From: Hexactinellida sp. DTS-2022
Lineage: Eukaryota; Porifera; Hexactinellida
Reading direction: 5' to 3'
Length of the DNA: 64,000 nt
Assembly (NCBI GenBank): GCA_028753945.1
Contig: JAPNXP010000001.1
Coordinates: 5,136,501 to 5,200,500, forward strand
Each line of letters opens with the position of its first letter. Position 1 is the first letter of the stretch. Both the position numbers and the translations under genes were made by a program. Shown in pieces: positions 55,492 through 64,000 of this stretch. The notes below the pieces were generated by a model. The model was not told the origin of the DNA and searched no databases. It was given only the letters and a program-made list of their open reading frames with translations.

Positions 55492-56000
55492 GTACACAAA
55501 TTTTCGCTTAGCACTCAGGCCATTTATATCGAAGGTCACGGTTGGGCATACGCATACTGTGTTGGGTATAAAAGAAGGAATGCACAGAAATGCTAAAACA
55601 GCATAACAATTTCCAATAGCATAGAGACTCTGTTGAAGTTTCCAGAATGTCCAACCAGATACTCATCAAAATGAGTATCAATTCAGTACTCTGCTGCTGC
55701 TAAGGAAGCAGAAGAGAGAACGAATAAGAAATCGTGAGGTAATTCTGAAGCTCATACGATCTATGTACTTCTTAGCAAATAATCATATTTCGCATACGAC
55801 CACATACGGAAACTTAGTTGAACTCGTTGCCAATGGAGATAAACCACTCAAATAGCACACTGAAGAAGGTGCTCGCAATGAACAGTACACGTCTTCTTCC
55901 TCAAGTATAAACATCATTGAAGCCAATGGTACCTGGATAGACCAATATTTGGAGACGAGCTTCTAGTTTATATTTACGATTATGAAGAGCTATCCATATT
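55492..56000. other. Intergenic DNA
   Basis: No gene or repeat could be supported. Sequence composition is closer to unique DNA than to the surrounding elements. Confidence 0.4.
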
Positions 56001-57042
56001 AGTGGGGTCAAAAATTAAGGTTCCGTGACCAACCTCTGGCTAGTTAAGTTTTATGCCTGATTCTGATACTTCAGGATTTAACTCGCGATTTAAGCTCCCA
56101 TGCCGCTCTGGAAAGTTTGGGCAAACTTTTTTATAGTGACAAATTCAAAGGGCCTCCGGCAATTATTTTGAAAAATTAAGGCCCCTCTCTGAACATTTCA
56201 TAAATTGAGATTAGAGTATTTTTGAACAGTATGTAGCTGCACTGAAAATTTCAACTTAATCGGGACTATACTTTTAATGTAATAACCTTTTGAAGATTCT
56301 TACGTCATTTGTCACCATGGGAGGTCCCTTCTTTAAACTATTTCTTAAGGGATTTGAAGCATATCTCATCCTATATACATGCAATAACCTTTTAACTCGC
56401 TATGTAGTATGTCTCCATGTAAATCTCGGTAATAGACCTAAATTTACCACTTTGACTCTTCTGGAGATCTCACATGGGGGTGACGAAGCAAAAAACATTG
56501 ACCCATAATAGTTTTATTCGGCCACTTTATATATATAATTATCACAATTTTGACGTCAAATGACTGGATTTTTTAATTTTTGTATAGTCAAAGTGGTAAA
56601 TTTAGGTCTATTACCGAGATTTACATGGATACATACTACATAGCGAGTTAAAAGGTTATTGCATGTATATAGGATGAGATATGCTTCAAATCCCTTAAAA
56701 AATAGTTTAAAGAAGGGACCTCCCATGGTGACAAATGACGTAAGAATCTTCAAAAGGTTATTACATTAAAAGTATAGTCCCGATTAAGTTGAAATTTTCA
56801 GTGCAGCTACATACTGTTCAAAAATACTCTAATCTCAATTTATGAAATGTTCAGAGAGGGGCCTTAATTTTTCAAAATAATTGCCGGAGGCCCTTTGAAT
56901 TTGTCACTATAAAAAAGTTTGCCCAAACTTTCCAGAGCGGCATGGGAGCTTAAATCGCGAGTTAAATCCTGAAGTATCAGAATCAGGCATAAAACTTAAC
57001 TAGCCAGAGGTTGGTCACGGAACCTTAATTTTTGACCCACTA
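56001..57042. mobile_element. Near-perfect inverted repeat with 457-bp arms
   Basis: Arms 56001-56457 and 56586-57042 are inverted copies with very few differences, separated by 128 bp. The outer ends read AGTGGGGTCAAAAATTAAGG and its complement, with TA at both borders. The 65- and 72-residue frames starting MKILTSFVTMGG on opposite strands are mirror images of the same arm sequence and are not genes. Confidence 0.9.
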
Positions 57043-57334
57043 TAGATTCCACCATTCAGCCAAACCCCTCTAAGTTTATTGTATGGCGAGGAAGCGAGCG
57101 AATCTATATTATGAACATTTCATAAACTGAGAATAATATGCATTAACATTCAGAAATGTAAAAATGATCCCTCGTATTTATATCTTGGATATCATTGAAA
57201 CATTTTCAAAAATTAACAATAGGCAAATCGTTTAATATCAATCAACTTTATTAACGATAAATATTATTTACTAATTATAACTTAATTAAGTGATTAGATC
57301 AATTCGACCAAATAACTTTCTAATATCAATTCTA
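57043..57334. other. Intergenic DNA
   Basis: Short AT-rich interval between the inverted repeat and the 3' end of the next gene. Nothing else seen. Confidence 0.4.
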
Positions 57335-59368
57335 TTAAAAAGTTATTTGGTCGTATTTCCTAAGGAATTCCAATTCCTTTTCAGAGAAGTAACTTCTTGC
57401 TTTCTCATTGCTTCCTGAAGTGATATCATGGTAGCTCTGTAGCAGGCTGGATGGAGAGAAAGTAAACTTATGGAGAGAGTTGTTTTCTGGAGAATCTAGT
57501 AAACTAAAAACAGACTCCTCTCTCAATTGTATATCTGATGTTGTATGTAGTGAGGAAATAGGACTTTCTGTTAGAGATACCGTGGTAACAGCTGGTGGAA
57601 ACTGTGTGTCAACAGACGGAGGAGATTGGGTATTAACAGCTGGAGACGGTGTGTTAACAGCTGGAGGAAACTGTGTGTCAACAGACGGAGGAGATTGGGT
57701 ATTAACAGCTGGAGACGGTGTGTTAACAGCTGGTGGAAACTGTGTGTCAACAGACAGAGGAGATTGGGCATTAACAGCTGGAGACGGTGTGTTAACAGCT
57801 GGTGGAAACTGTGTGTCAACAGACGGAGGAGATTGGGTATTAACAGCTGGAGACGGTGTGTTAACAGCTGGAGGAAACTGTGTGTCAACAAACAGAGGAG
57901 ATTGGGTATTAACAGCTGGAGACGGTGTGTTAACAGCTGGAGGAAACTGTGTGTCAACAGACAGAGGAGATTGGGTATTAACAGCTGGAGACGGTGTGTT
58001 AACAGCTGGTGGAAACTGTGTACTAACAGCTGGAAGAGAATACGTAGGGTTTCTCAGGGAAGGCGCCGGAGATATGGTGTTACCCTCTGGAGCTGTGGAT
58101 ATGACAGCATAATCAGGAAGAAGCTGAACCTCAGGTGTGAAAAACTCCTGAGTACTGGGATGTTTAACTCTTGGTGTTGTAATAATTCCTGAGCCAAAGT
58201 CAGGAATCAATTCCTCATTATCTTCAGCTGGTACCATGTCAATGTCTGCAGTGCTGTTGAACATATCATAGAGACACTCCAGGGGCTGGGGAGAGAGAAC
58301 AGAGGCCAGGTGACGAGTGTTTGGAGCCTGTGAAGTGTCTGAATTTGAGGATAAGCTCAGCAGCAGTCTAGTCTGTATTTCTCCCTCACAAGGCTGGGAG
58401 CCTGAGGGGATAGGGAGAGAGAATGAATCGTTGATTGGAATTGGGGTCTGTGAGTTGGTACCAGGAATATGAGATCCAGTTATATGTACTAATGTATCAT
58501 ATACAATTGGCTCTTTACTAAAAGCTGGAGGCAATAGTGTGTTAACAGCTGGAGGAGATATGGTGTTACCCTCTGGAGCTGTGGATATGAGAGTACAGTC
58601 AGGGAGAAGCTGAACCTCAGGTGTGAAAAACTCCTGTGCACTGGGATGTTTAACTCTTGGTGTTGTAATAATTCCTGAGCCAAAGTCAGGAATTAGTTCC
58701 TCATTATCTTCAGCTGGTACCATGTCAATGTCTGCAGTGCTGTTGAACACATCATAGAGACACTCCAGGGGCTGGGGAGAGAGAACAGAGGCCAGGTGAC
58801 GAGTGTTTGGAGCCTGTGAAGTGTCTGAGTCTGAGGAGGAGTTCAGCAGCAGTCTAGTCTGTATTTCTCCCACACAAGGCTGGGAGCCTGAGGGGATAAG
58901 GAAAGAAAAGGAAGAATCGTTGATAGGATTCGGTGTCTGTGAGCTGGTACCAAAAATTTGAGAATCGATTAGATGTAAGGATGTATCAGTCCCAACTGTC
59001 TCGTCAATAACAGCAGGCTCTGCCATGGGAGCAGTTGGGCCCTTGAGGGACAGGAATTCTTCGTCAAGAGGTTCACTCACCCCGTAGCTCCTCCCAGGAA
59101 CCTCTAGATAGGATAATAGGGAGCTACCTGGAGGTATCTGGCTGTCATAGAACATTTTTGTGGAGAAAGCGAAATTAATTCCCGGCGGGATTTGTCCTTT
59201 CTTTCCCTTTAACGATATAAAGTGGTAGGCAGCAGTGGTTGGATTGTTTGTCTCAACTCCTCCCATCTCTAGCCATGCGGACCTAGAGAACGCCTGCTTC
59301 TTAGCTGTATCACTGAACCAAGCAGATAATTTGCTTCCCGAGAGATGCCTACTATCTACTGGCTTCAT
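57335..59368 (-). CDS. Pro/Ser/Thr-rich repeat protein of unknown function
   Basis: 677 residues, one exon, family not recognised. Residues 1-100 are the least repetitive part (LSAWFSDTAKKQAFSRSAWL, AYHFISLKGKKG) and might be folded. Two blocks of about 150 residues (about 125-275 and 295-440) are near-identical copies of each other. Both contain SQPC.GEIQTRLLL, APNTRHLASVLSPQPLECLY, IDMVPAEDNEELIPDFGSG and PRVKHPS.QEFFTPEVQLLP. Then come about six tandem 23-residue repeats (TQFPPAVNTPSPAVNTQSP), encoded by 69-bp units at about 57590-58030. The C-terminus (FTFSPSSLLQSYHDI, EKARSYFSEKELEFLRKYDQ) is again unique. No signal peptide or membrane helix. Low complexity suggests a disordered protein. 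Start MKPVDSRHLSG is the first Met. The sense of the frame and the in-frame unit lengths support a real gene. Confidence 0.6.
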   Translation of the reverse strand: MKPVDSRHLSGSKLSAWFSDTAKKQAFSRSAWLEMGGVETNNPTTAAYHFISLKGKKGQIPPGINFAFSTKMFYDSQIPPGSSLLSYLEVPGRSYGVSEPLDEEFLSLKGPTAPMAEPAVIDETVGTDTSLHLIDSQIFGTSSQTPNPINDSSFSFLIPSGSQPCVGEIQTRLLLNSSSDSDTSQAPNTRHLASVLSPQPLECLYDVFNSTADIDMVPAEDNEELIPDFGSGIITTPRVKHPSAQEFFTPEVQLLPDCTLISTAPEGNTISPPAVNTLLPPAFSKEPIVYDTLVHITGSHIPGTNSQTPIPINDSFSLPIPSGSQPCEGEIQTRLLLSLSSNSDTSQAPNTRHLASVLSPQPLECLYDMFNSTADIDMVPAEDNEELIPDFGSGIITTPRVKHPSTQEFFTPEVQLLPDYAVISTAPEGNTISPAPSLRNPTYSLPAVSTQFPPAVNTPSPAVNTQSPLSVDTQFPPAVNTPSPAVNTQSPLFVDTQFPPAVNTPSPAVNTQSPPSVDTQFPPAVNTPSPAVNAQSPLSVDTQFPPAVNTPSPAVNTQSPPSVDTQFPPAVNTPSPAVNTQSPPSVDTQFPPAVTTVSLTESPISSLHTTSDIQLREESVFSLLDSPENNSLHKFTFSPSSLLQSYHDITSGSNEKARSYFSEKELEFLRKYDQITF
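57590..58030. repeat. Coding minisatellite, 69-bp units
   Basis: GGAAACTGTGTGTCAACAGA recurs at 69-bp steps from about 57598. About six units are followed by a partial one near 58012. All keep the minus-strand frame open; on the other two minus frames and the plus strand they create long shadow frames. Confidence 0.95.
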
Positions 59369-59611
59369 TTATATTGCTCGAATACAATTCGTAAATTACC
59401 AATTACTAGTAATAATAACGCTTACTTATATATCGGACAACATTTTCACTATAAAAAGCCTGCATCTAAAGGTGAATTTTGATGACAAATATTACAAGAA
59501 TACGAATTCACAATTAAGCATCAAAAGGGTCAATAAAACAGGAATGCACACGCACTATCTCGTTTGTACTAGTAGTCTAGTATCCTACCTTAGAAGAAGA
59601 CATTGACCTGA

Positions 59612-59821
59612 CAGGGTGTTATCCAGGCGTGCTGGGCGCGCCTAAAGGAGCGTAATTTGGCAGGATTTTTATCTAGGAGTACAAAAATCAATTCTAGGCC
59701 TACAAATCGAGAGATTTACCATAGACTGAATACAAGATGACTAATCTAGGCGTACAAAATTAAAACTGAACGAGCTCTAACTAAATCTTGGAGCGGGGGA
59801 AATTTCCTGGATTAAAGCCTG
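59612..59821. mobile_element. hAT-like MITE relic
   Basis: CAGGGTGTTATCCAGGCGTG at the left and CTGGATTAAAGCCTG at the right are inverted ends. The flanks ATTGACCT(GA) and ATTGACCA form an imperfect duplication. It is related to 30733-30925. Confidence 0.6.
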
Positions 59822-60199
59822 ATTGACCATACGGTAATTACTAATTACCGAACTACAAAATTAATTTGAAGTTTAACTTTGAAAAACGAAATGACAAGGT
59901 CATTTCGAAGTTAATACAGGAAATGCGGGTTTTTCCTTTGGACGAACGTTTTTTAGGACCAGAATGTAACGAACTAGTTTGAAGAGGTACAACTTTAATA
60001 CCAATTATATATTGTTAAAATGGAGTCTTGGCCTGGTTCGTAATTACAAGATTGAGCCATTTCTGAAACTAGGTCGGGGTTGAATAATCCTGACAGAATG
60101 AAAATTAGCGTATTAATTAAGTCAGGTTCATAATGAAGCCGGCCATCAAGGAGGAATAGAGAAAACATTAAGCTGTTTGAAGCTAGTAGCTTATTGGGA

Positions 60200-61170
60200 A
60201 AATATGACATCAGATGTAGTAGATTATGCTACCTCGGTGAAGTGTGTGAGATGGTACCTAAGCCTGCTTTTCCTGTCAAATCGCCTCTTCAGAACACACC
60301 AATTGGTCGGACAATGCAGTTGTTTCAAGTAGATATACTACGTACTCGATATTCCGATTACTGTTTTCAATGGAAATAAGTATTTGTTAGTTGGAGAGAC
60401 GCATTTTTCTGGTTAGAATGTTCACAATGAAGGATCAAAAGGCAGAAACCATAAGTTCATAACCAATCTGCTGGTTAATGTATTTGCTATAGGGAACCAC
60501 AAAATTTCTGAACTCGAAACAAGGAAGTAATTTTGAATCTTACCTGATGAAGGAACCTTGTAAATTATTAGGAATTTGCACCACTGCTTATCATCCACAA
60601 GGGAATTCTCTTGTAGAACGTGGTACCGACTATACTTCAGTTTTTGAGGTCGTATGTGAAAAAGAGTCACAAGTGGGGAAAATTTCTTCCTTTGGTGCTT
60701 TATGTATTTAACAAGTAAGCATGCTACTACAAGTAAAACACAGTTCGAATTAATGTATGTTCGCGAACCTCAGAAATGGTACATTTTTAAAACAACTGCA
60801 GAATATAATCCAAGTTCATATGATTTGTTTCTTTGCAAGAAATTGGCGGAACTCAGTGATTTTGTAGAATATCAATGGTAGAATCTCAGAAATATTATTA
60901 TGATTTCAAGTCGAAGCATAGAGATTCACAATTCGCAGTAGGTGACCCTGTTTGGTTCTCTATACCTCATAGTGAGGTGTGTAGAAAACTAAAAGTAGAT
61001 GAGAAGGCGGATGGTATATCGCAGAGATTAAGAGTTCGGTAACTATGATGATTCAAAATAAGGAAGAGAACATACTTGTTGTTCATATAAATCGTTTACA
61101 AAATCATATATTGCGGGATGATTTACTTTTCAAACAGATACCAGAGGCAACCAAACATTCGAAGTAGATG
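60200..61170 (+). pseudogene. Ty3/gypsy-type integrase fragment
   Basis: Frames are broken. Readable pieces, in order: FPVKSPLQNTPIGRTMQLFQ followed by VDI (start of the catalytic core with Asp); CTTAYHPQGNSLVERG near 60569-60620 (the Glu block); FELMYVREPQKW near 60748; and ESQKYYYDFKSKH then FAVGDPVWFSIPH near 60885-60965, the segment that follows integrase cores. The second Asp block is missing. It retains better consensus than the relic at 51423 in the Glu block and comes from a different copy. Confidence 0.75.
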
Positions 61171-61297
61171 TCCAAAGAGCAGTATTGAGAATATTATCAC
61201 AATTGGATAGCGATGACAGCGAACTTACGAAAACGAATAAACCTCAACAACCTAACGAGAGAGTTGGCCGTTGGGAGAAAATATTGACAATACAGTA

Positions 61298-61577
61298 CAG
61301 GGCCGGCGGAAGAAGTTATAAAGTGGTCAGGACATGACATGACCCAGGGGTGGCGTCAGGATTTCCCCGACAGGGGGCTAAGATCCCGACGGGAGGGCGA
61401 AATTAGCGGGAATTTCCATTTTTTTTTAATTCTTCCCCCGATAGAAGATTGTTAACTTTCCCCGACAGGGGGGACTATTGCTCCCCCTAGCGCCATCCCT
61501 GGCTCTACCGGCCTAACTTGTGAAGTAAGAGTGATCAGGCCATGGCCTGACTGGCCTTACCGCTTTCGCCGGCCCAG
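61298..61577. mobile_element. hAT-like element with a nested GC-rich insertion
   Basis: CAGGGCCGGCGGAAG at the left and CTTTCGCCGGCCCAG at the right, flanked by the 5-bp repeat CAGTA (61293-61297, 61578-61582), again a 5-bp spacing as at 16475-18940. Inside, 61345-61501 has its own ends CAGGGGTGGCGTCAGG and TAGCGCCATCCCTG, without a visible duplication. Confidence 0.6.
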
Positions 61578-62472
61578 CAGTATATGAGACAAGACCTATT
61601 AGAGAATTCAGGAACTATCATTGTAATACTTAGAATAATTACCACGAAATCTTGATAGTGTAATTTGCTCTACTCCTAGAAAACTATTAACGTGGATGAA
61701 CTAGCTAACAGAGATGAAACCGCAACCCCAGTGAGGGCCCAAGACGCCATAGCCAACAGACGCGAAGTATAATAACAAATTTTCAGATTTGTAATTAAAT
61801 TTTGCGATTGTGATTTTGATGCTAAACCAACCCTACTTTATATGATGAAAATATCAAAGTAAATCGATTGTTTAAAAACTAATTTATACATTACTATATG
61901 AATTCCGAATTAAAAGTACAAATAACGAAGGTCTCATGGTATGCGTACTCAGGGTGTGATACAGAGAGGATTCCCCCCCCCAGGAAAGATGCCCCAATCC
62001 CAGGAACTGTATGTCGCTGCAAAACTGAACATTAAGAGTTTAATTTAAACAATTATCTTTATGAAGAATGTCTTCACTCAACTTAATAGGACAAATTACA
62101 ACGGTTGCCTTAAGATTTATAGGTAAAACAGGATAACCGCTTAATTAGAAATTTGCTAAAGACGCCCCAATAAACCCGAGTTAACCGTAATATCATCATG
62201 TTAACTTCCAGAGACTGATGAGTAATTGAGTATAGTACAACAAAAGTATTGCCATTTATTATTAATGGTATTTAATGGGTTCAATAAAGATTAAAATAAG
62301 ACGAATAATACATGTCTTAATTATAACTTAGAATAAGTACTGTATAAACTGAGGAGTGGTTTGCAATAGATACATCAAAAAGTCCTAATAAAATAGTCCT
62401 ATAAAAATAAGAACAGTGTCTAAGTAGGCGGATGAAAGCAGGGTGTTGTCAATGTACAGCTACATAGGTGCG
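61578..62472. other. AT-rich intergenic DNA
   Basis: No gene or repeat boundary supported. It probably includes the 3' untranslated region of the last gene. Confidence 0.4.
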
Positions 62473-64000
62473 TCAATAGTACCCACTCTTCAGTTTCGAT
62501 TTGTTCTTGGCCACAACAGTCCATTCAGAATCCGACTCCTCGCCCGTCCCCGTCGGATTCTTCTGTTTTACTTCATTAGTGCTGGACACAGCAGATTGCT
62601 GTGTTAGGGAGTCTCGGCGTTTCTGAGTAGACTCGTGTGTCCCTCCCTCCCTCCATTTGTCCCCCCTCCCCTCCTCCCTGCGGTCCCACCTCTTGTCCTC
62701 TCTGCGGGGCTCCCTGTCCCTCCGGTTACCCGGCCGGTCATCTCTCCGAGTGTATATCCCCTTCTTGTCGTCTCTCCGGTATTCCCGCGTGTCCTCCCTG
62801 CGGTTATTCTTTCGGGTGTAGTTCTCTCTCCTCTCGGTCCGGCGCTCTCTCTTGTCGCAGTCCCGGTTGCCCTGCTGCTGGGGCGTCCTGTGCCTCTCCT
62901 CCCGTCTGAACACCCGCTCGTCCGTAGAACCGGTATCGCTGTTGTACTTCTGATGGAGCTCGTCCGGTCTGTGGTTACGGCCCTCCTGGGGAACCCTCAG
63001 GTCGGACCTGCTCCCCACCCCAGTCCCGTTCTGGGTGTCCTCTCCGTTGATCCCCTCATAGGGCGCGCGCTCTTCTACGCTGTCCACCCGACTGGAAGTG
63101 TCTGAGGGGTTGGGGTCATACTGGTAGGATCCTTGGTTCGGCTTGTTCCTCCTGTCCGGCAGGGAGGTCCGCTTGCTCGCGCTATTGTTGTGGCGGTAGG
63201 GAGACGGGCCTCTGTAGGGCTGCGTGGGCGAGTAGGAGTAGCGACTGTGCGGTCCTGATGTCCGGGAGCTGAAGCTGATGTTGGCAGAGTTAGAGGGCGA
63301 GGAGGCCATACTGCTGGACCCGTGGGAGAGGCGCGGCGACACGTGGGACATGCTGGACTGGGACCGGGGGTTGGAGCTGGGATGCAGATTAGAGCTGCTG
63401 TAGGAGGGGACCGGCCCGCCTCTGACGATCCGCTTGGGAGAGTTCTGGCTTGAGATCATACGGGCCAGACTCCCGGGATTCTTGTTAGCCCAGCACCCGA
63501 TCAGCTCCAGGCCCTTGTACTCAGAGATGTTCGCGCAGGAAGAGTGGGTACGAGATATGTCGCTGGGAGAGTACTCGAACTGACTTTGTGACGTCACGAT
63601 GGGAGGGGCGGATATGTCAAGTCCGGACAGAGAGTTCTGTGGAGTCATGCGTGTCATGCTGGTGGTCTTAATCTTGAGGCTAACCTTAAGCTCGGTCGTG
63701 TCGTCTCCGCGGTCAGGTGTGAATAGGTGGTTGATCTCCACCGGCGTCACAACGATGAGGTCATCAAAGCAGACCTTACACTCTGCCATGCCCAGCTTCT
63801 CTGATGCGATCCAGTTGTTCATGATGAAGGGAGGTCTGCTTAGGGAGATGTTCCAGTTCTTGTCGCACAGCACAAACTCCACTCTCTGTACAGTAGGGAT
63901 AGCGCTCTCGTCTCCGTCCAACTCCATGTACAGCTTCCACTTGGTCTCCTTGGGAATGTCCGGGTTGGGTCTGCAAATGCTCCCGAATATGAGAATTAGC
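62473..64000 (-). CDS. Uncharacterised protein with Arg/Asp-rich tail (5' end outside window)
   Basis: The open frame continues past the ATG at 63927 to the window edge, reading IFGSICRPNPDIPKETKWKL then YMELDG, so the true start lies beyond 64000. At least 508 codons are seen. The N-terminal 110 or so residues look like a beta-rich domain (VQRVEFVLCDKNWNISLSRP, ECKVCFDDLIVV, ELKVSLKIKT). It faintly recalls a YEATS-type sandwich but lacks a match I can defend. The middle is Ser/Pro/Asn-rich (YSYSPTQPYRGPSPYRHN). The last 170 residues are dominated by RRED/RRDD-type charged repeats and end SEWTVVAKNKSKLKSGYY. Such RD/RE tails are usual in RNA-binding or nuclear proteins; that is only suggestive. 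GC-rich, as the housekeeping genes here. Confidence 0.65.
   Translation of the reverse strand, partial: LILIFGSICRPNPDIPKETKWKLYMELDGDESAIPTVQRVEFVLCDKNWNISLSRPPFIMNNWIASEKLGMAECKVCFDDLIVVTPVEINHLFTPDRGDDTTELKVSLKIKTTSMTRMTPQNSLSGLDISAPPIVTSQSQFEYSPSDISRTHSSCANISEYKGLELIGCWANKNPGSLARMISSQNSPKRIVRGGPVPSYSSSNLHPSSNPRSQSSMSHVSPRLSHGSSSMASSPSNSANISFSSRTSGPHSRYSYSPTQPYRGPSPYRHNNSASKRTSLPDRRNKPNQGSYQYDPNPSDTSSRVDSVEERAPYEGINGEDTQNGTGVGSRSDLRVPQEGRNHRPDELHQKYNSDTGSTDERVFRREERHRTPQQQGNRDCDKRERRTERRENYTRKNNRREDTREYRRDDKKGIYTRRDDRPGNRRDREPRREDKRWDRREEGRGDKWREGGTHESTQKRRDSLTQQSAVSSTNEVKQKNPTGTGEESDSEWTVVAKNKSKLKSGYY

Noticed and set aside
56290-56753. Two small frames starting MKILTSFVTMGG on opposite strands
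   Set aside because: They are the same sequence read from the two arms of an inverted repeat.
57480-58192. Long plus-strand frames opposite the 69-bp repeats
   Set aside because: Repeat units divisible by three keep several frames open; the minus frame alone continues through the non-repeat parts.
1-64000. tRNA or rRNA genes
   Set aside because: I looked for B-box-like GGTTCGA context with cloverleaf arms and found none that folds; no rRNA-like stretch was seen.

Overview
This is a eukaryotic, very probably metazoan, nuclear window. It carries a complete major vault protein gene, ANKRD16-like, PIGG-like, bystin and DDX52 genes, a spliced PDZ exon pair and a coiled-coil/NHL-propeller gene, all set in AT-rich DNA crowded with hAT, Tc1/mariner-like and Helitron-like non-autonomous elements. 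The gene mix, single-exon housekeeping genes and short introns would suit an early-branching animal such as a sponge. That placement is inference, because no species marker is visible.

Layout. 1-3.1 kb is a nested transposon stack. 4.4-5.5 kb holds the last exons of a plus-strand PDZ gene. 6.7-12.5 kb holds bystin and major vault protein (minus). 13-19 kb is repeat-rich, with a triple nest at 16.3-19.0 kb. 19.4-24.4 kb holds PIGG and DDX52 (minus). 24.4-34.2 kb is a dense transposon graveyard with large inverted repeats and one isolated minus-strand SAM-like exon. 34.6-38.2 kb holds the most unusual gene: SAM, ubiquitin-like, VWA, E2 (UBC) and U-box domains in one plus-strand gene. 38.4-41.6 kb is satellites and foldback elements. 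41.7-42.9 kb is a coiled-coil/NHL gene behind a TATA box. 43.3-48.3 kb is a 2.4-kb hAT element with nested insertions, a tandem array and strong cruciforms. 48.3-49.3 kb is ANKRD16. 51.4-54.2 kb is a decayed Ty3/gypsy-type integrase fused to a cysteine-peptidase-like region. 54.7-57.0 kb holds two long inverted repeats. 57.3-59.4 kb is a Pro/Ser/Thr-rich protein built of duplicated blocks. 60.2-61.2 kb is a second integrase remnant. 62.5-64 kb is the 3' part of a minus-strand gene with an Arg/Asp-rich tail.

Two gene classes are visible. Conserved housekeeping genes (ribosome biogenesis: bystin, DDX52; vault particle: MVP; GPI-anchor synthesis: PIGG; translation fidelity: ANKRD16) lie on the minus strand as single uninterrupted frames, and bystin, MVP and DDX52 are clearly GC-richer than their surroundings. 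The AT-rich genes (SAM-VWA-E2-U-box, NHL) are on the plus strand next to mobile elements. There is no operon logic. The fused ubiquitin-ligase gene is the candidate for an undescribed system; it carries one in-frame stop that a 66-nt intron would remove, and one frameshift inside the U-box.
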